Of a stretch of 64,000 bases of DNA, positions 17,132 to 26,216 are shown piece after piece. Source of the stretch: Bdellovibrionales bacterium (GTDB taxonomy: Bacteria; Bdellovibrionota; Bdellovibrionia; Bdellovibrionales; UBA1609); NCBI GenBank assembly GCA_016716765.1, contig JADJVA010000025.1, positions 744,001 through 808,000 of the forward strand. The letters run 5' to 3'. The notes under the pieces were generated by a model. The model was not told where the DNA came from, did not search any database, and was given only the letters and a program-made list of their open reading frames with translations. The position numbers were made by a program, and so were the translations under genes. Every line of letters starts with the position of its first letter. Within the stretch, counting starts at the first letter, position 1.

Positions 17132-19909
17132 ATGCTTGAGATTAAGGTCATTCATCATCCCCATCACAAATTGGAAATATTCGATCAGTATGATCCCCGT
17201 TCGGGAACATGGTTAGTTTCTGATCTGAAATCTAAACTTGAAATCCAGAAGCGCTTTTTACGTCAGGGTCACTTGCTCGCCGAAGATTCGGTTTTGCGAG
17301 CCAGTGAGCTTTGGTTGAAATTCTTGTCCATGGGTTTTCCTGGTCATCGGGTCATTTCGGCTGACCTCACTCGTGCTTTGTTTGCGCAGTGGTTGCAGGA
17401 ATCTGAATTTATTTGGGCGCGTTCGCCCGGAGCAGCACAAAATCTGTTTTCTTATTGCGCCCAGCTCCTGCCCCTTCTTGTTCAACAGGACGGGGAGGAA
17501 GTGATGAATGAGTGGTGGGAGAATCATTCGGAGAGCCTCTTGCGATGGGGCCATTGGTATCATTTATCAAAATGGGCTTGGGCGAAGTTGGATGAGTCAA
17601 AGTTAGTTCCATCCCCTTGGGTGAGTTCTTGGTTGAATTCAAATGAGCTGGGGACACACCACTGGCCACGAAAAATTTTTGTCGATCTGGGAAGTGAACT
17701 GAGTGCGGTCGAGTCTGAGGTGGTCTGGAGAATGTCTCAAACCATAGAGGTTGTTGTGCTCAGGCCCGGCTCTCAGTGGTGTGAGACTTTCGGAAACTCA
17801 CTTCGCGGGTATCGTCTTCTTGAGGAAAAGCTGGGATTACCCGGTCCACCAAAGGAGGGAAGACTCTCTTACGCTTCTGGCCCAAGTTTCAATTTTAGAA
17901 AATATTCCTCGATGTTGGCCGAAGTCAAAGAAGTTGTGAATCAAGTGAGAGGGTGGATTGAGTCTGGAGTGACAGTCGACAAGATAGTCGTGATGGCTCC
18001 AGACATAGAAGAATACTGGCCCGTTTTATCTGCCTTTCTTGAAAAGGAGGGGATACCAACGGCCAAAGATAGGCTTGCCACTTTACAATCATTTCCCGAC
18101 ATATTGGCTTGGCTGGCTCAGCTTCGTGTTGAGATGGGAGTGGGATCAAGTGTTGATATTGAACTCAGCGCTTATGGCGAGCACTTGGCCGCACCCCTTC
18201 AATATGATGAGTTTAAACGGCTCTTCACAAATTTTTACGATATAGAAGATCTTCATCGCGAAGATAAAATTGGTCGCCTTTATGAAGTCGAGATGAACTC
18301 GAAGAGCCAATTAAATTGCGAAGAATTTGTTGCTTGGGCTTCAAAGAGATGGAGATCAACTTCGGGAATTGGACATTTGGAGATTTTGGGACAACAGATT
18401 TTTCAAGATTCTCTGCCCTCCACTCGACTCAGTATTCTCAACTGGCTCAAGTATGCCGAGAAGCTCTGTTCTCGTATTGAGGTTAAGGTGGCCGAATCCC
18501 ATGCAAATGGCCTGCTGTTGTTGAATTTGATGTCTGGAGAGTGGATAGATTCCACTCATCTTTGGGTGATGGGACTATCTGATGAAAAGATGCGAAAGAC
18601 GGAATCGGCAGGCATTTTACTGAGTGATGTTTTGTCTTTAGAAAGAGATCTGGGAGTTCATCTCGTTTATCCTGATCGGATTCAAGCCGAGTTTGAGGTG
18701 GAGTGGATGTTAGATCGTCCCTGGGTGCAGGTATTTTTGTCGACATCGATCGCTAATTTCTCGGGGGATGTGCAGACCCCCGCTTTGATGTGGTTAAAAA
18801 GGGTCGTTGAGGCGGGTCAGGACTGGGAGCATTGTGTTTCACCAGCACCGACTCGTTGGGATCAAATTCAGGAATTGCCGCTCGAGTCTTTGGTTCATCA
18901 AACGGATTGGAGCCCAGACCAGAGGGATCATTTGTGTCGAGATTTGAAAATTGAATGGGGTTTAGAGCCTTTTGTGAAGTGGACTCCTCCTGCAAATCTT
19001 TCGCTTTCGGTGACGCAGATAGAGGCTTATCTTGAGTGTCCTTTTAAGGTCGCAGCGAGTCGGCTTCTCAGACTATCAGATCGACCTGATTTGGATTTAG
19101 ATGTTGATCGTATGGGTCGCGGAAGCCTCCTTCATAAAATCTTCGAGATTCTAACTGAGCACCATCCTCTGGTGACATCCCTTGATGACGAGGCAATCGT
19201 TCAAATTGTCAATCGGGCGCGAGTGGCGAGTGATCTGCAAATGGCTGACGAGAGACTTTGGCCTCCATTGCAAGGAAAGCTGGTAGATTTGGCCAGGAGA
19301 TTTTTAGCTTTTGAAAATGAATGGAGGCGTCAATATCCACTCACTCGAACCTTGGGGCGTGAGTTGGAAATAAGAGGGAGATTTGATTTTGAAAAAAATA
19401 TTTTCTCTCCTATTTTCGACGAAAAAGCGGAAGGCGAAAAAGAAGGATTGCTGTTTCGCGGAAAAATTGATCGTGTGGATACAGACGATCGGGGGAGTCT
19501 GGTGGTCATTGATTATAAATCTAGCGGCGGTGAACTCAGGCACCATGGCTCCTGGATTGGAAACAGTCAGTTGCAATTGGCTCTCTACTCTCATTGGTTA
19601 GAATTGGGACTCTCAGCGATTGGAAAAGCTGAAGTCGTTGCGGCCAACTACTTTGTCGCACAGAGCATGGAAAGAAATAAGGGATTTATCAAGGCAGGAG
19701 GAGTGGATGGATTTATCGACGATACGTCACGCTATTCACGCATTGAAACAGATCAGAAATTGAATTTATATAAACAGGCCTGTGAAATAACCGGAAACGT
19801 TGTGAAGTCGATTGTGGCGGGTGATCTCGGACCTCGGCCCCGCGATATCAATCAAACTTGTGGTAGGTGCAATTGGAAAAAAATATGTCGAGCCCCTCAT
19901 TTCAATTAG
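17132..19909 (+). CDS. addB: AddB-like subunit of the helicase-nuclease (PD-(D/E)XK nuclease with Fe-S cluster)
   Basis: 925 aa. AddAB resects double-strand breaks and prepares recombination. The N-terminal two thirds is a divergent, inactivated helicase-like body. The C-terminal nuclease carries GKIDRVDTDDRGSLVVIDYKSSG (about 770-792), the PD-(D/E)XK core with Asp and DYK. Cysteines at 636 (LECPF) and 910, 913 and 919 (CGRCNWKKIC) form the four-ligand iron-sulfur staple known from AddB. Its stop overlaps the addA start by about 25 nt. The gene is shorter than Bacillus AddB (~1160 aa) but typical of deltaproteobacterial forms. Confidence 0.85.
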   Translation: MLEIKVIHHPHHKLEIFDQYDPRSGTWLVSDLKSKLEIQKRFLRQGHLLAEDSVLRASELWLKFLSMGFPGHRVISADLTRALFAQWLQESEFIWARSPGAAQNLFSYCAQLLPLLVQQDGEEVMNEWWENHSESLLRWGHWYHLSKWAWAKLDESKLVPSPWVSSWLNSNELGTHHWPRKIFVDLGSELSAVESEVVWRMSQTIEVVVLRPGSQWCETFGNSLRGYRLLEEKLGLPGPPKEGRLSYASGPSFNFRKYSSMLAEVKEVVNQVRGWIESGVTVDKIVVMAPDIEEYWPVLSAFLEKEGIPTAKDRLATLQSFPDILAWLAQLRVEMGVGSSVDIELSAYGEHLAAPLQYDEFKRLFTNFYDIEDLHREDKIGRLYEVEMNSKSQLNCEEFVAWASKRWRSTSGIGHLEILGQQIFQDSLPSTRLSILNWLKYAEKLCSRIEVKVAESHANGLLLLNLMSGEWIDSTHLWVMGLSDEKMRKTESAGILLSDVLSLERDLGVHLVYPDRIQAEFEVEWMLDRPWVQVFLSTSIANFSGDVQTPALMWLKRVVEAGQDWEHCVSPAPTRWDQIQELPLESLVHQTDWSPDQRDHLCRDLKIEWGLEPFVKWTPPANLSLSVTQIEAYLECPFKVAASRLLRLSDRPDLDLDVDRMGRGSLLHKIFEILTEHHPLVTSLDDEAIVQIVNRARVASDLQMADERLWPPLQGKLVDLARRFLAFENEWRRQYPLTRTLGRELEIRGRFDFEKNIFSPIFDEKAEGEKEGLLFRGKIDRVDTDDRGSLVVIDYKSSGGELRHHGSWIGNSQLQLALYSHWLELGLSAIGKAEVVAANYFVAQSMERNKGFIKAGGVDGFIDDTSRYSRIETDQKLNLYKQACEITGNVVKSIVAGDLGPRPRDINQTCGRCNWKKICRAPHFN

Positions 19910-22900
19910 ATGATGAAATCGTGCGCGCGGGAGCAGGAGCGGGAAAAACGACCACTCTGACCAAAAAGGTATTTAAGACCGCTTTTGATTATTTTCATGT
20001 GTATCGGGAATTTCCACGAATGGTGGTAACAACTTTTTCACGCAAGGCAACTCAGGAACTGCGTGAGAGACTGATCGTTGAGGGAATTAAGAGCGATCAA
20101 TCTGAATTTTTGGATTATATTTCTTCAAAGTCAAAAATTCAAATTTCGACTATTCATGGCGTTTTGAGTTTGTTCTTGCGGCGCTACGGACATCTGTTTA
20201 ATTTGGATTCTGGTTTTCGAATTCTTTCGGAGGCCGATTCCAGTCATCTTGCCAAAAGTGTTCTGAGACAAATTCTTTTAGAAGAACCTCAGCAGGCTGA
20301 GATTCTCGAAATTTGGACAATCAATGATTTGACTGAAATGCTAAGATCTTATCACTCGGCTATATTGACTCGTCCCAATTTGAAAGTTCCTGATGAAGAA
20401 TTGTATTTTTCGCTTCTGACTCGATACCTCGGATCCGGCTGCGGTGATTTATTGAATGCAATTAAGGAAGCTCAGAGAGAGGTAAAATCAAAATCTTGGA
20501 TGGAGTACCTCACGAGACTTTCCGAAATAGTGCAAATGATCGGTCGTCTTCATTCTCCTAGCGATTTGGAGGGTGTTCAAGGGCTCGTATCGAGACTGGG
20601 GCGAAAGCCTCCGTTCTCAACTAAATCAGTTCCGGAGGCATTTTCAGTTGAATTGCGAAGCCTTATTGACAACGGATGCAAAGAGCTATTTGAGAAATTG
20701 AAAAAGCCAGGACTTGATTTTAATAGTTGGACCGGACTCAACCGTCGAAGTTTGCAGTTTTATAAAATAGCTCAGAGCTTTCATGAAGGTTTTCAATTGA
20801 AGAAGGAGCAGTCAGGTCAGTTGGAGATGAGTGATCTGGAGATTTTTACCTTAGAGAAACTGAGGAAAAATCCAGAGGTAGGTGCGGCCTTTGCTCAGGA
20901 CTGGGATTATTGGCTGATCGATGAATTTCAAGATACCAGCCCTCTGCAAGTGGAGCTTCTAGAGTATTTAATTGGAGATCGAAAAGTTTTTCTTGTGGGG
21001 GATCCACAACAGTCAATCTATCTCTTTCGAGGCGCCCGAAGCGAAGTCTTTCAACAGAAGTGGGAGGAAGTCGGAGCGCGGGGTGGATTGCAATCAGAAA
21101 AGTTAATGAATTTTCGTTCGACTTCTCCCTTGTTGCATTTTTTTAATGATGTCTTTTCAAAAGTGGGTCCTCAGTTCAAACCCATGATTGCAAGAAAAAC
21201 AGACGACGACCCGCTTCGATGTGTGGCGACTTTTGCCGTTTCTCATTGTTTTATCGATGAGGAAGATAGCTCTCGTTCAGAGATTGGTGCCATCCTTCAT
21301 CACGTCCAGGCTCTTTGCGACAGGGGAGTGGGATTTCAAGACATCTGTATTTTGGGAAGAACAAATTTACAGTTGAATCAGATTGCGCGCAGTCTGGTAA
21401 AATATGGCTATCCTGTTCACCTTCACGCCGCCAGCGGATTTTATGAGCGACGTGAGGTACGCGATGGAATCGGGCTTATTCGATTTTTGCTAAACCCGAG
21501 GGATAATTTGAACCTAATCGAAATATTGAGGAGCCCATTTTTTAGAGTCAGTGATCAGCAGCTTGGACTTTGGATGGCAGAAAAGCCCCTGTCTTTGTGG
21601 GAAAAAATAGAACAGGGAGAAATCTCGCATCCGAGTTTAGATCGTTTGCGTGCCTACCTGAAAGAGGCTCGAAATTTTGGGGTGAGTGAAACCTTGCGCA
21701 AAATGATGAGCCGGGATGGGCTTTTGGATTTTTCTTTACTTTATGATGGAACAGGAAGGAGGGAAGCAAATTTATGGAAGCTTCTTTGTCAGACAGAAGA
21801 AGTGATGAGAAAGCCGGGCGCTCGGTTTCTCAACATAGGTTCTGGTCAGGGCCAGGAGGGAAGCACTGACAATGGATCTGAAGAGAGTGACGCCATCACT
21901 TCTTTAGAACCAAGTCGAATTAATTTGATGACGGTTCATGCTTCAAAGGGATTGCAATTTGCTCATGTGATTCTTCCGCGCTGTGATTCCTATCGCCAAG
22001 GCCGTGGGGAAGGTCATTTTGGAGTCGATGAAATAACTGAATCATGGGGAGTTTCGTATAAAGACGAGGAGCGCGATGAGAACATTGTGAGTCTTCCCGA
22101 ATTGCTGAGCCGCGAGGAACGCAAAGGTCGCGAGATTTTGGAACACGAAAGGCTTCTTTATGTTGCGCTCACGAGAGCCAAGGAATCTGTCCTGCTCAGT
22201 TGGAGCGACTCGCGTCCTTCTTCGGGAAGTTGGGCAGAGATGTTGAGTGGTTGGGTGCAGTCTTCCGGTCTTCATCATCGTGACGAATATGATTATTTTG
22301 TGGACTCTGGCCCGTGGCCCCTCGTCCAAAATCGAAGGAAAGAGGAAAAATCCAATGAAGTGCGGGCTCCGCTGACTCTACCAGAGGCTGAGTCCATACA
22401 GGGAGTAGGCCCCAAATTTTCAGTGAGTAATTACTTAGAAGAAAAGCTCGAACTTCCTCAATTGGAATTTGTGCAGCCAGGGTCAGATCAGGTGCTGACG
22501 CGAGTTCGGGCCAGTGCGGCAGGAATTCTTATTCACCGGTTGATGGAAGTTTTGCATTACAGCTGGAATTTTGATTTTACCCCCGTGCTGGCAGACTGGT
22601 TTGGATCGGACAGCGGGAGAGTAAAAAATGCCTTAGACTATGTTCGCACCTGCAAGGCTCCTCCCTTTGATATTCTTATACCTAAAGGCAATGTTGAATG
22701 GGGATTTCAGGTTCCCACTCGAAAGGGGATTTTAGAGGGGCAGATTGATCTGTGGGGAAGAGATGAGCACGGAACCTATTGGCTTGTTGATTACAAGTCA
22801 GGATCAGACCGTTTCTTAAACAAAGCCTTTCATCAGCTCAGTCTTTATTCCTTTGCACTTCGCCACATGGGGATAGTGGGCGATATTTCTTTAGCTGTCG

Positions 22901-22986
22901 TTTATCCTCTTGATTGCAAGTGCCATATCAAATTGGCTCCGAGCGTGGAAGAACTGAAAGTTCTCTTTCCAGAATTATTTGAGTGA
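19885..22986 (+). CDS. addA: AddA-like UvrD-family helicase-nuclease
   Basis: 1033 aa from ATG 19885 (a GTG at 19867 is possible but has a poorer ribosome site). Superfamily 1A helicase motifs in order: Walker A AGAGAGKTTT (K21), Ia TTFSRKATQEL, II DEFQDTSPLQ, III LVGDPQQSIYLFRGA, V MTVHASKGLQF, VI LLYVALTRAKE. A C-terminal PD-(D/E)XK nuclease has EGQIDLWGRDE and WLVDYKSGSD (about 950-975). It is the motor and second nuclease of the AddAB complex. Translation is coupled to addB by overlap. Confidence 0.92.
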   Translation: MSSPSFQLDDEIVRAGAGAGKTTTLTKKVFKTAFDYFHVYREFPRMVVTTFSRKATQELRERLIVEGIKSDQSEFLDYISSKSKIQISTIHGVLSLFLRRYGHLFNLDSGFRILSEADSSHLAKSVLRQILLEEPQQAEILEIWTINDLTEMLRSYHSAILTRPNLKVPDEELYFSLLTRYLGSGCGDLLNAIKEAQREVKSKSWMEYLTRLSEIVQMIGRLHSPSDLEGVQGLVSRLGRKPPFSTKSVPEAFSVELRSLIDNGCKELFEKLKKPGLDFNSWTGLNRRSLQFYKIAQSFHEGFQLKKEQSGQLEMSDLEIFTLEKLRKNPEVGAAFAQDWDYWLIDEFQDTSPLQVELLEYLIGDRKVFLVGDPQQSIYLFRGARSEVFQQKWEEVGARGGLQSEKLMNFRSTSPLLHFFNDVFSKVGPQFKPMIARKTDDDPLRCVATFAVSHCFIDEEDSSRSEIGAILHHVQALCDRGVGFQDICILGRTNLQLNQIARSLVKYGYPVHLHAASGFYERREVRDGIGLIRFLLNPRDNLNLIEILRSPFFRVSDQQLGLWMAEKPLSLWEKIEQGEISHPSLDRLRAYLKEARNFGVSETLRKMMSRDGLLDFSLLYDGTGRREANLWKLLCQTEEVMRKPGARFLNIGSGQGQEGSTDNGSEESDAITSLEPSRINLMTVHASKGLQFAHVILPRCDSYRQGRGEGHFGVDEITESWGVSYKDEERDENIVSLPELLSREERKGREILEHERLLYVALTRAKESVLLSWSDSRPSSGSWAEMLSGWVQSSGLHHRDEYDYFVDSGPWPLVQNRRKEEKSNEVRAPLTLPEAESIQGVGPKFSVSNYLEEKLELPQLEFVQPGSDQVLTRVRASAAGILIHRLMEVLHYSWNFDFTPVLADWFGSDSGRVKNALDYVRTCKAPPFDILIPKGNVEWGFQVPTRKGILEGQIDLWGRDEHGTYWLVDYKSGSDRFLNKAFHQLSLYSFALRHMGIVGDISLAVVYPLDCKCHIKLAPSVEELKVLFPELFE

Positions 22987-22991
22987 GTAGA

Positions 22992-23141
22992 ATGAAAATT
23001 CAGTGCATTCAACATAGCCATCACGGACTCCGTCAGCAAGCAGACTTTAACAGACCCTTTGATTTATTTGCTCATTTCCTTTGGCGCTTGGAACCCAGTT
23101 TTGACCCTGTTTCGGTAAATTCTAGTAGATTTTATCAATAA
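22992..23141 (+). CDS. Small 49-codon open frame after addA
   Basis: It starts 5 nt after the addA stop (ATG 22992, GAGTGAG upstream), reads MKIQCIQHSHHGLRQQADFN and ends in VNSSRFYQ. Composition looks protein-like rather than random (His, Phe, Trp-rich), but no family was recognised. Its last codons run into the direct repeat at 23119-23158, so it may be the 5' remnant of a third addBA-operon gene cut off where the Fic segment joins. Low certainty. Confidence 0.25.
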   Translation: MKIQCIQHSHHGLRQQADFNRPFDLFAHFLWRLEPSFDPVSVNSSRFYQ

Positions 23142-23158
23142 CTTCTAGTAAAATTAGA
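23119..23158. repeat. Operator-like direct repeat upstream of the Fic gene
   Basis: The octamer TTCTAGTA occurs at 23120-23127 and again at 23143-23150, 23 bp apart (about two helical turns), each followed by an A/T-rich stretch (GATTTTAT and AAATTAGA). It ends 17 nt before the GTG of the Fic gene. The spacing and position fit binding of a dimeric repressor, possibly the winged-helix region of the Fic protein itself (inference). Confidence 0.4.
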
Positions 23159-23175
23159 CCCAATTGGGGTCATTC

Positions 23176-24717
23176 GTGAAGTATTTGCCGAATAAAATTC
23201 TAGCCGATGCATTGAAATCCGCCAAGCATCTTTCTGATCAGGGAGTGATTGAACATTCCACCTTAGACCCAAAGCACCTCAAAGTGTTAAAGAAAGCTGG
23301 GTGTCTCACACCAGTCATTCGGGGCTGGTATTTGCTTAATAAACCGGGCGCCGCTGGGATCTCGACAAGTTGGTATGTTGGTTTTTGGCCATTTATTCGT
23401 AGCTACTTGCTCAAACGTTTCGCTAACCGGGGATATTGCTTATCGGCCGAGTCCTCTTTAGATTTGCATACATGCGAAAACCATATTGCAAAACAAATAA
23501 CAGTCATTACTAAAAAGGCCTCTAATCAAACAATTGAATTGCCCGGAGAAACCTCATTGCTTTTGTATCGCGACTCTAAGAACTTTCCTGAGTCAGTAAA
23601 GCTGAATGGTCTTTATGTGATGCCCTTGCCGCTGGCCCTTTGTCGGTTGTCCCCTGCATATTTCAGAACTAAGTCTTTAAATGTTGAGATTGCCCTCAAG
23701 ATGCTTTCCTCCGTGACCGAGGTTTCCCGGATATTACTGGAGAATGGATTGGTGACAGATGCGGGCCGCTTAGCTGGAGCATTTAGAGCCATCGGAGATG
23801 GGCCAAGATCCAATCAAATCATTAAAGATATGGAGGCCGCCGGTCTTACTGTTACGGAAGTGAATCCTTTTCTGGGACATGCACCAGTCCTGGGTAAATC
23901 CAGGATTCAATCACCGTACGCGGGTAGAATTGAAGCGATGTGGAAACAAATGCGATCGCCTATTATTGATATTTTTCCCCCTCCCCCCAAGATCGCACCT
24001 AGTAAAGCAGAGCACGTAATGAAGAGTATCTCGGATCGATATAAGCGTGATGCCTATCATTCATTATCAATCGAAGGCTATCAAGTGACTGAGGACCTAA
24101 TTCAGAAAATTGCGGATGGATATTGGAGTCCCGATAAAGATTTGAAAGACCAAGATCAAATTAGCGCCATGGCAGCCAAAGGATATTTTGAAGCTTTTAG
24201 TGAGGTTATTGAATCAGTTAGAAAGACTTTCAGTGGAAATTCCCCGGGTGGTGTTTTTGAGGAAGATCTACAGAACTGGTATCGCGCACTCTTCTCTTCG
24301 TCTGTGCAGGCGGGGATTCTAAATGCCGCCGATTTGGCTGGATATCGAAATGGGCCTGTCTATATTACAGGCGCAAGGCACGTACCACCAGGAAGTAAAG
24401 AAGGAGTCATAGACTCAATGGAAACTTTATTCGAATTACTTAAAAACGAAGAACATCCCGCAGTAAGAGCTATTCTAGGACATTTTGTATTTGTTTATAT
24501 TCATCCCTACATGGATGGAAATGGCCGAATTGGACGTTTTATTCTTAACCTCATGCTTGTTTCTGGCGGCTATCCCTGGACAATTATTAGAACTGAAAAC
24601 CGTCCTCGGTACATGCAGGTTCTTGAAGCAGCGTCTTCCGACGGTGATATTGTGCCATTCGCTGAATTTGTGTTCTCCGAACTGAAGTTTTGGTCGGTTA
24701 GGAGCGCTACCAGCTAA
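23176..24717 (+). CDS. Fic-domain protein with winged-helix (AbiEi-like) N-terminal region
   Basis: 513 aa from GTG 23176 (GGGG 8 nt upstream; TTG 23164 is an alternative). Fic enzymes transfer AMP or other phosphates to target hydroxyls. The catalytic motif HPYMDGNGRIGR is intact at 443-454. An inhibitory-helix motif of the (S/T)xxxE(G/N) type, SLSIEG at 296-301, precedes the core, so this is an intramolecularly inhibited (class II-like) Fic. The first ~240 residues contain a winged-helix-like start (LKVLKKAGCLTPVIRGWYLL) resembling type IV antitoxin AbiEi, then a mixed alpha/beta region. Similar long Fic proteins occur in Proteobacteria. It may autoregulate through the upstream repeat. Likely acquired. 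Confidence 0.88.
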   Translation: MKYLPNKILADALKSAKHLSDQGVIEHSTLDPKHLKVLKKAGCLTPVIRGWYLLNKPGAAGISTSWYVGFWPFIRSYLLKRFANRGYCLSAESSLDLHTCENHIAKQITVITKKASNQTIELPGETSLLLYRDSKNFPESVKLNGLYVMPLPLALCRLSPAYFRTKSLNVEIALKMLSSVTEVSRILLENGLVTDAGRLAGAFRAIGDGPRSNQIIKDMEAAGLTVTEVNPFLGHAPVLGKSRIQSPYAGRIEAMWKQMRSPIIDIFPPPPKIAPSKAEHVMKSISDRYKRDAYHSLSIEGYQVTEDLIQKIADGYWSPDKDLKDQDQISAMAAKGYFEAFSEVIESVRKTFSGNSPGGVFEEDLQNWYRALFSSSVQAGILNAADLAGYRNGPVYITGARHVPPGSKEGVIDSMETLFELLKNEEHPAVRAILGHFVFVYIHPYMDGNGRIGRFILNLMLVSGGYPWTIIRTENRPRYMQVLEAASSDGDIVPFAEFVFSELKFWSVRSATS

Positions 24718-24745
24718 CCTAAATAGGTCTCTTCTCGAACGCCAA

Positions 24746-26188
24746 TCAACGATTCTGCTGACTTAGCAAAGTGAGGATTTTATCTTCTGAAATGTATCCT
24801 CCGCACCGAGTGGTCTGAGTGAGAGAGGGGTGTTTGACGACGTTGGCGCAAAGAAACTCTTTGATTTGTTTCGGTTTATCAGCGAAATCTGGGCGTATCT
24901 GTAAAATTTTAGCAATAACTCTGGAAACATAGGGTGTGGCGAAGGACGTCCCATCTATGAGAGCTTTTGCTCCTTCAACATATTTGTAAGCGCCCAATTC
25001 ATCCTGAATTCCTAGTGCGATGGACTCGACCCCAGCTCCCAATGCCGCAAAATCAACAAGTTGACCGGTGTTAGAATTTTCCCAAAGCTGCCCATTCTCG
25101 TCTACTGCGCCAACGACAATGACATTATCTCGAGGTTGCTTGAGCCAAAACGTCTTCTCCTCATCCAAATTGACTCCTTGGTTATGGGCGATTACCACAA
25201 AAACCAATTCCTTCATTTCTATCATGGCCTGCTTGTATCCATCGAGAGATCCGGGGGGCGAAACTTTTGTCCGATGGATAGGTTTTCCGTTCGAGGCACG
25301 AAAGCCTTGGAAGGCTTCGAAAATTCCGAAACTCATGTTGATTATTGATGCGCCGTGTTTTCGAGCGTAGTCAATGTCGCTGTACTGTTTTTCGGCTAAG
25401 AGCTTTAAAAATTGTTTACCCCCCTCGCTTGCATATAAGGACTCCTTGGGCAGAAAAAATCCAATAATATCTGGACTAAATGTTTTAATGGGAAGTATCG
25501 ATACCTCGGTTGCCTGTTTCAAGATGATATCGGTGACCCAGCTCGCGTGTGCGGAAAGAAAAAACTCCTTTTTTGAATAACTAAAAGGGGTGCTTGGACT
25601 TGCTAGATTTCCATCGGCGGTCCTCTGCCATTTTCCTTTGAAAATGGGATGGTCAAGGTAGAAGGATCCGCCGTCGACTACGGCAATGACGACCTGTGAA
25701 GCATGGGTTGGAGAAGACGGGTAAGGTGCAATTCGAAATGAGTTGTCTAAATCCTCAGTTCTTTCACCCCCGATCTGAGTTTCTAATTTATAAAGTTCGC
25801 AGGATTCTTTCTTTAGAAAGAATTTTGAATATTTGAGATCATGACTCTTAAGATCTTGCATTTCGATAGAAGGGTCAAATCCTGAAGCGAGCACTTTAAC
25901 GTCAAGCAAAATTCCCTTTTCAGCATTATAATATGCAGTCTCTACGAGCCCACTTTTTTCATCTTCTTGATAACGAGAAACCTCAACATAAGAAAGTGGT
26001 AAGTTATCCCCGTTGCAAATGGATTTAGCGACGAGGGTACTTTCCGCAAAAAGGGTTTTTGAAAAATTATGAAATCTTGAAGAGCTAAATGAACTATGAA
26101 AAACAGGATATTGAGGATTCTGACTGAGGGCCACTTCCGACAGGACCAGCATAAAAAAAATTATTATTCTTGCGGAAAAATAAACCAT
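24746..26188 (-). CDS. Exported subtilisin-like (S8) serine protease
   Basis: 480 aa from ATG 26188, preceded by TGAGG (an in-frame GTG at 26206 would spoil the signal peptide). Signal peptide: MVYFSARIIIFFMLVLSEVA. A pro-region of about 140 residues follows. The triad is recognisable but divergent: Asp in IAVVDGGSF (usual DTG is DGG), His in LSAHASWVTDI (usual HGTHVAG), Ser in DGTSFATPYVS (usual GTSMATP). The oxyanion Asn is in VVIAHNQG. Probably secreted or periplasmic. The upstream gene (26217-27077) ends 28 nt before it, so they likely form one operon. It converges on the Fic gene. Confidence 0.85.
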   Translation of the reverse strand: MVYFSARIIIFFMLVLSEVALSQNPQYPVFHSSFSSSRFHNFSKTLFAESTLVAKSICNGDNLPLSYVEVSRYQEDEKSGLVETAYYNAEKGILLDVKVLASGFDPSIEMQDLKSHDLKYSKFFLKKESCELYKLETQIGGERTEDLDNSFRIAPYPSSPTHASQVVIAVVDGGSFYLDHPIFKGKWQRTADGNLASPSTPFSYSKKEFFLSAHASWVTDIILKQATEVSILPIKTFSPDIIGFFLPKESLYASEGGKQFLKLLAEKQYSDIDYARKHGASIINMSFGIFEAFQGFRASNGKPIHRTKVSPPGSLDGYKQAMIEMKELVFVVIAHNQGVNLDEEKTFWLKQPRDNVIVVGAVDENGQLWENSNTGQLVDFAALGAGVESIALGIQDELGAYKYVEGAKALIDGTSFATPYVSRVIAKILQIRPDFADKPKQIKEFLCANVVKHPSLTQTTRCGGYISEDKILTLLSQQNR

Positions 26189-26216
26189 CTTTGCCTCATC
26201 AGTCACAAATAGAGTT

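Noticed and set aside
23101..23135. TTGACC as -35 box for the Fic gene
   Set aside because: No acceptable -10 at 16-18 nt; only A/T-rich DNA further away.
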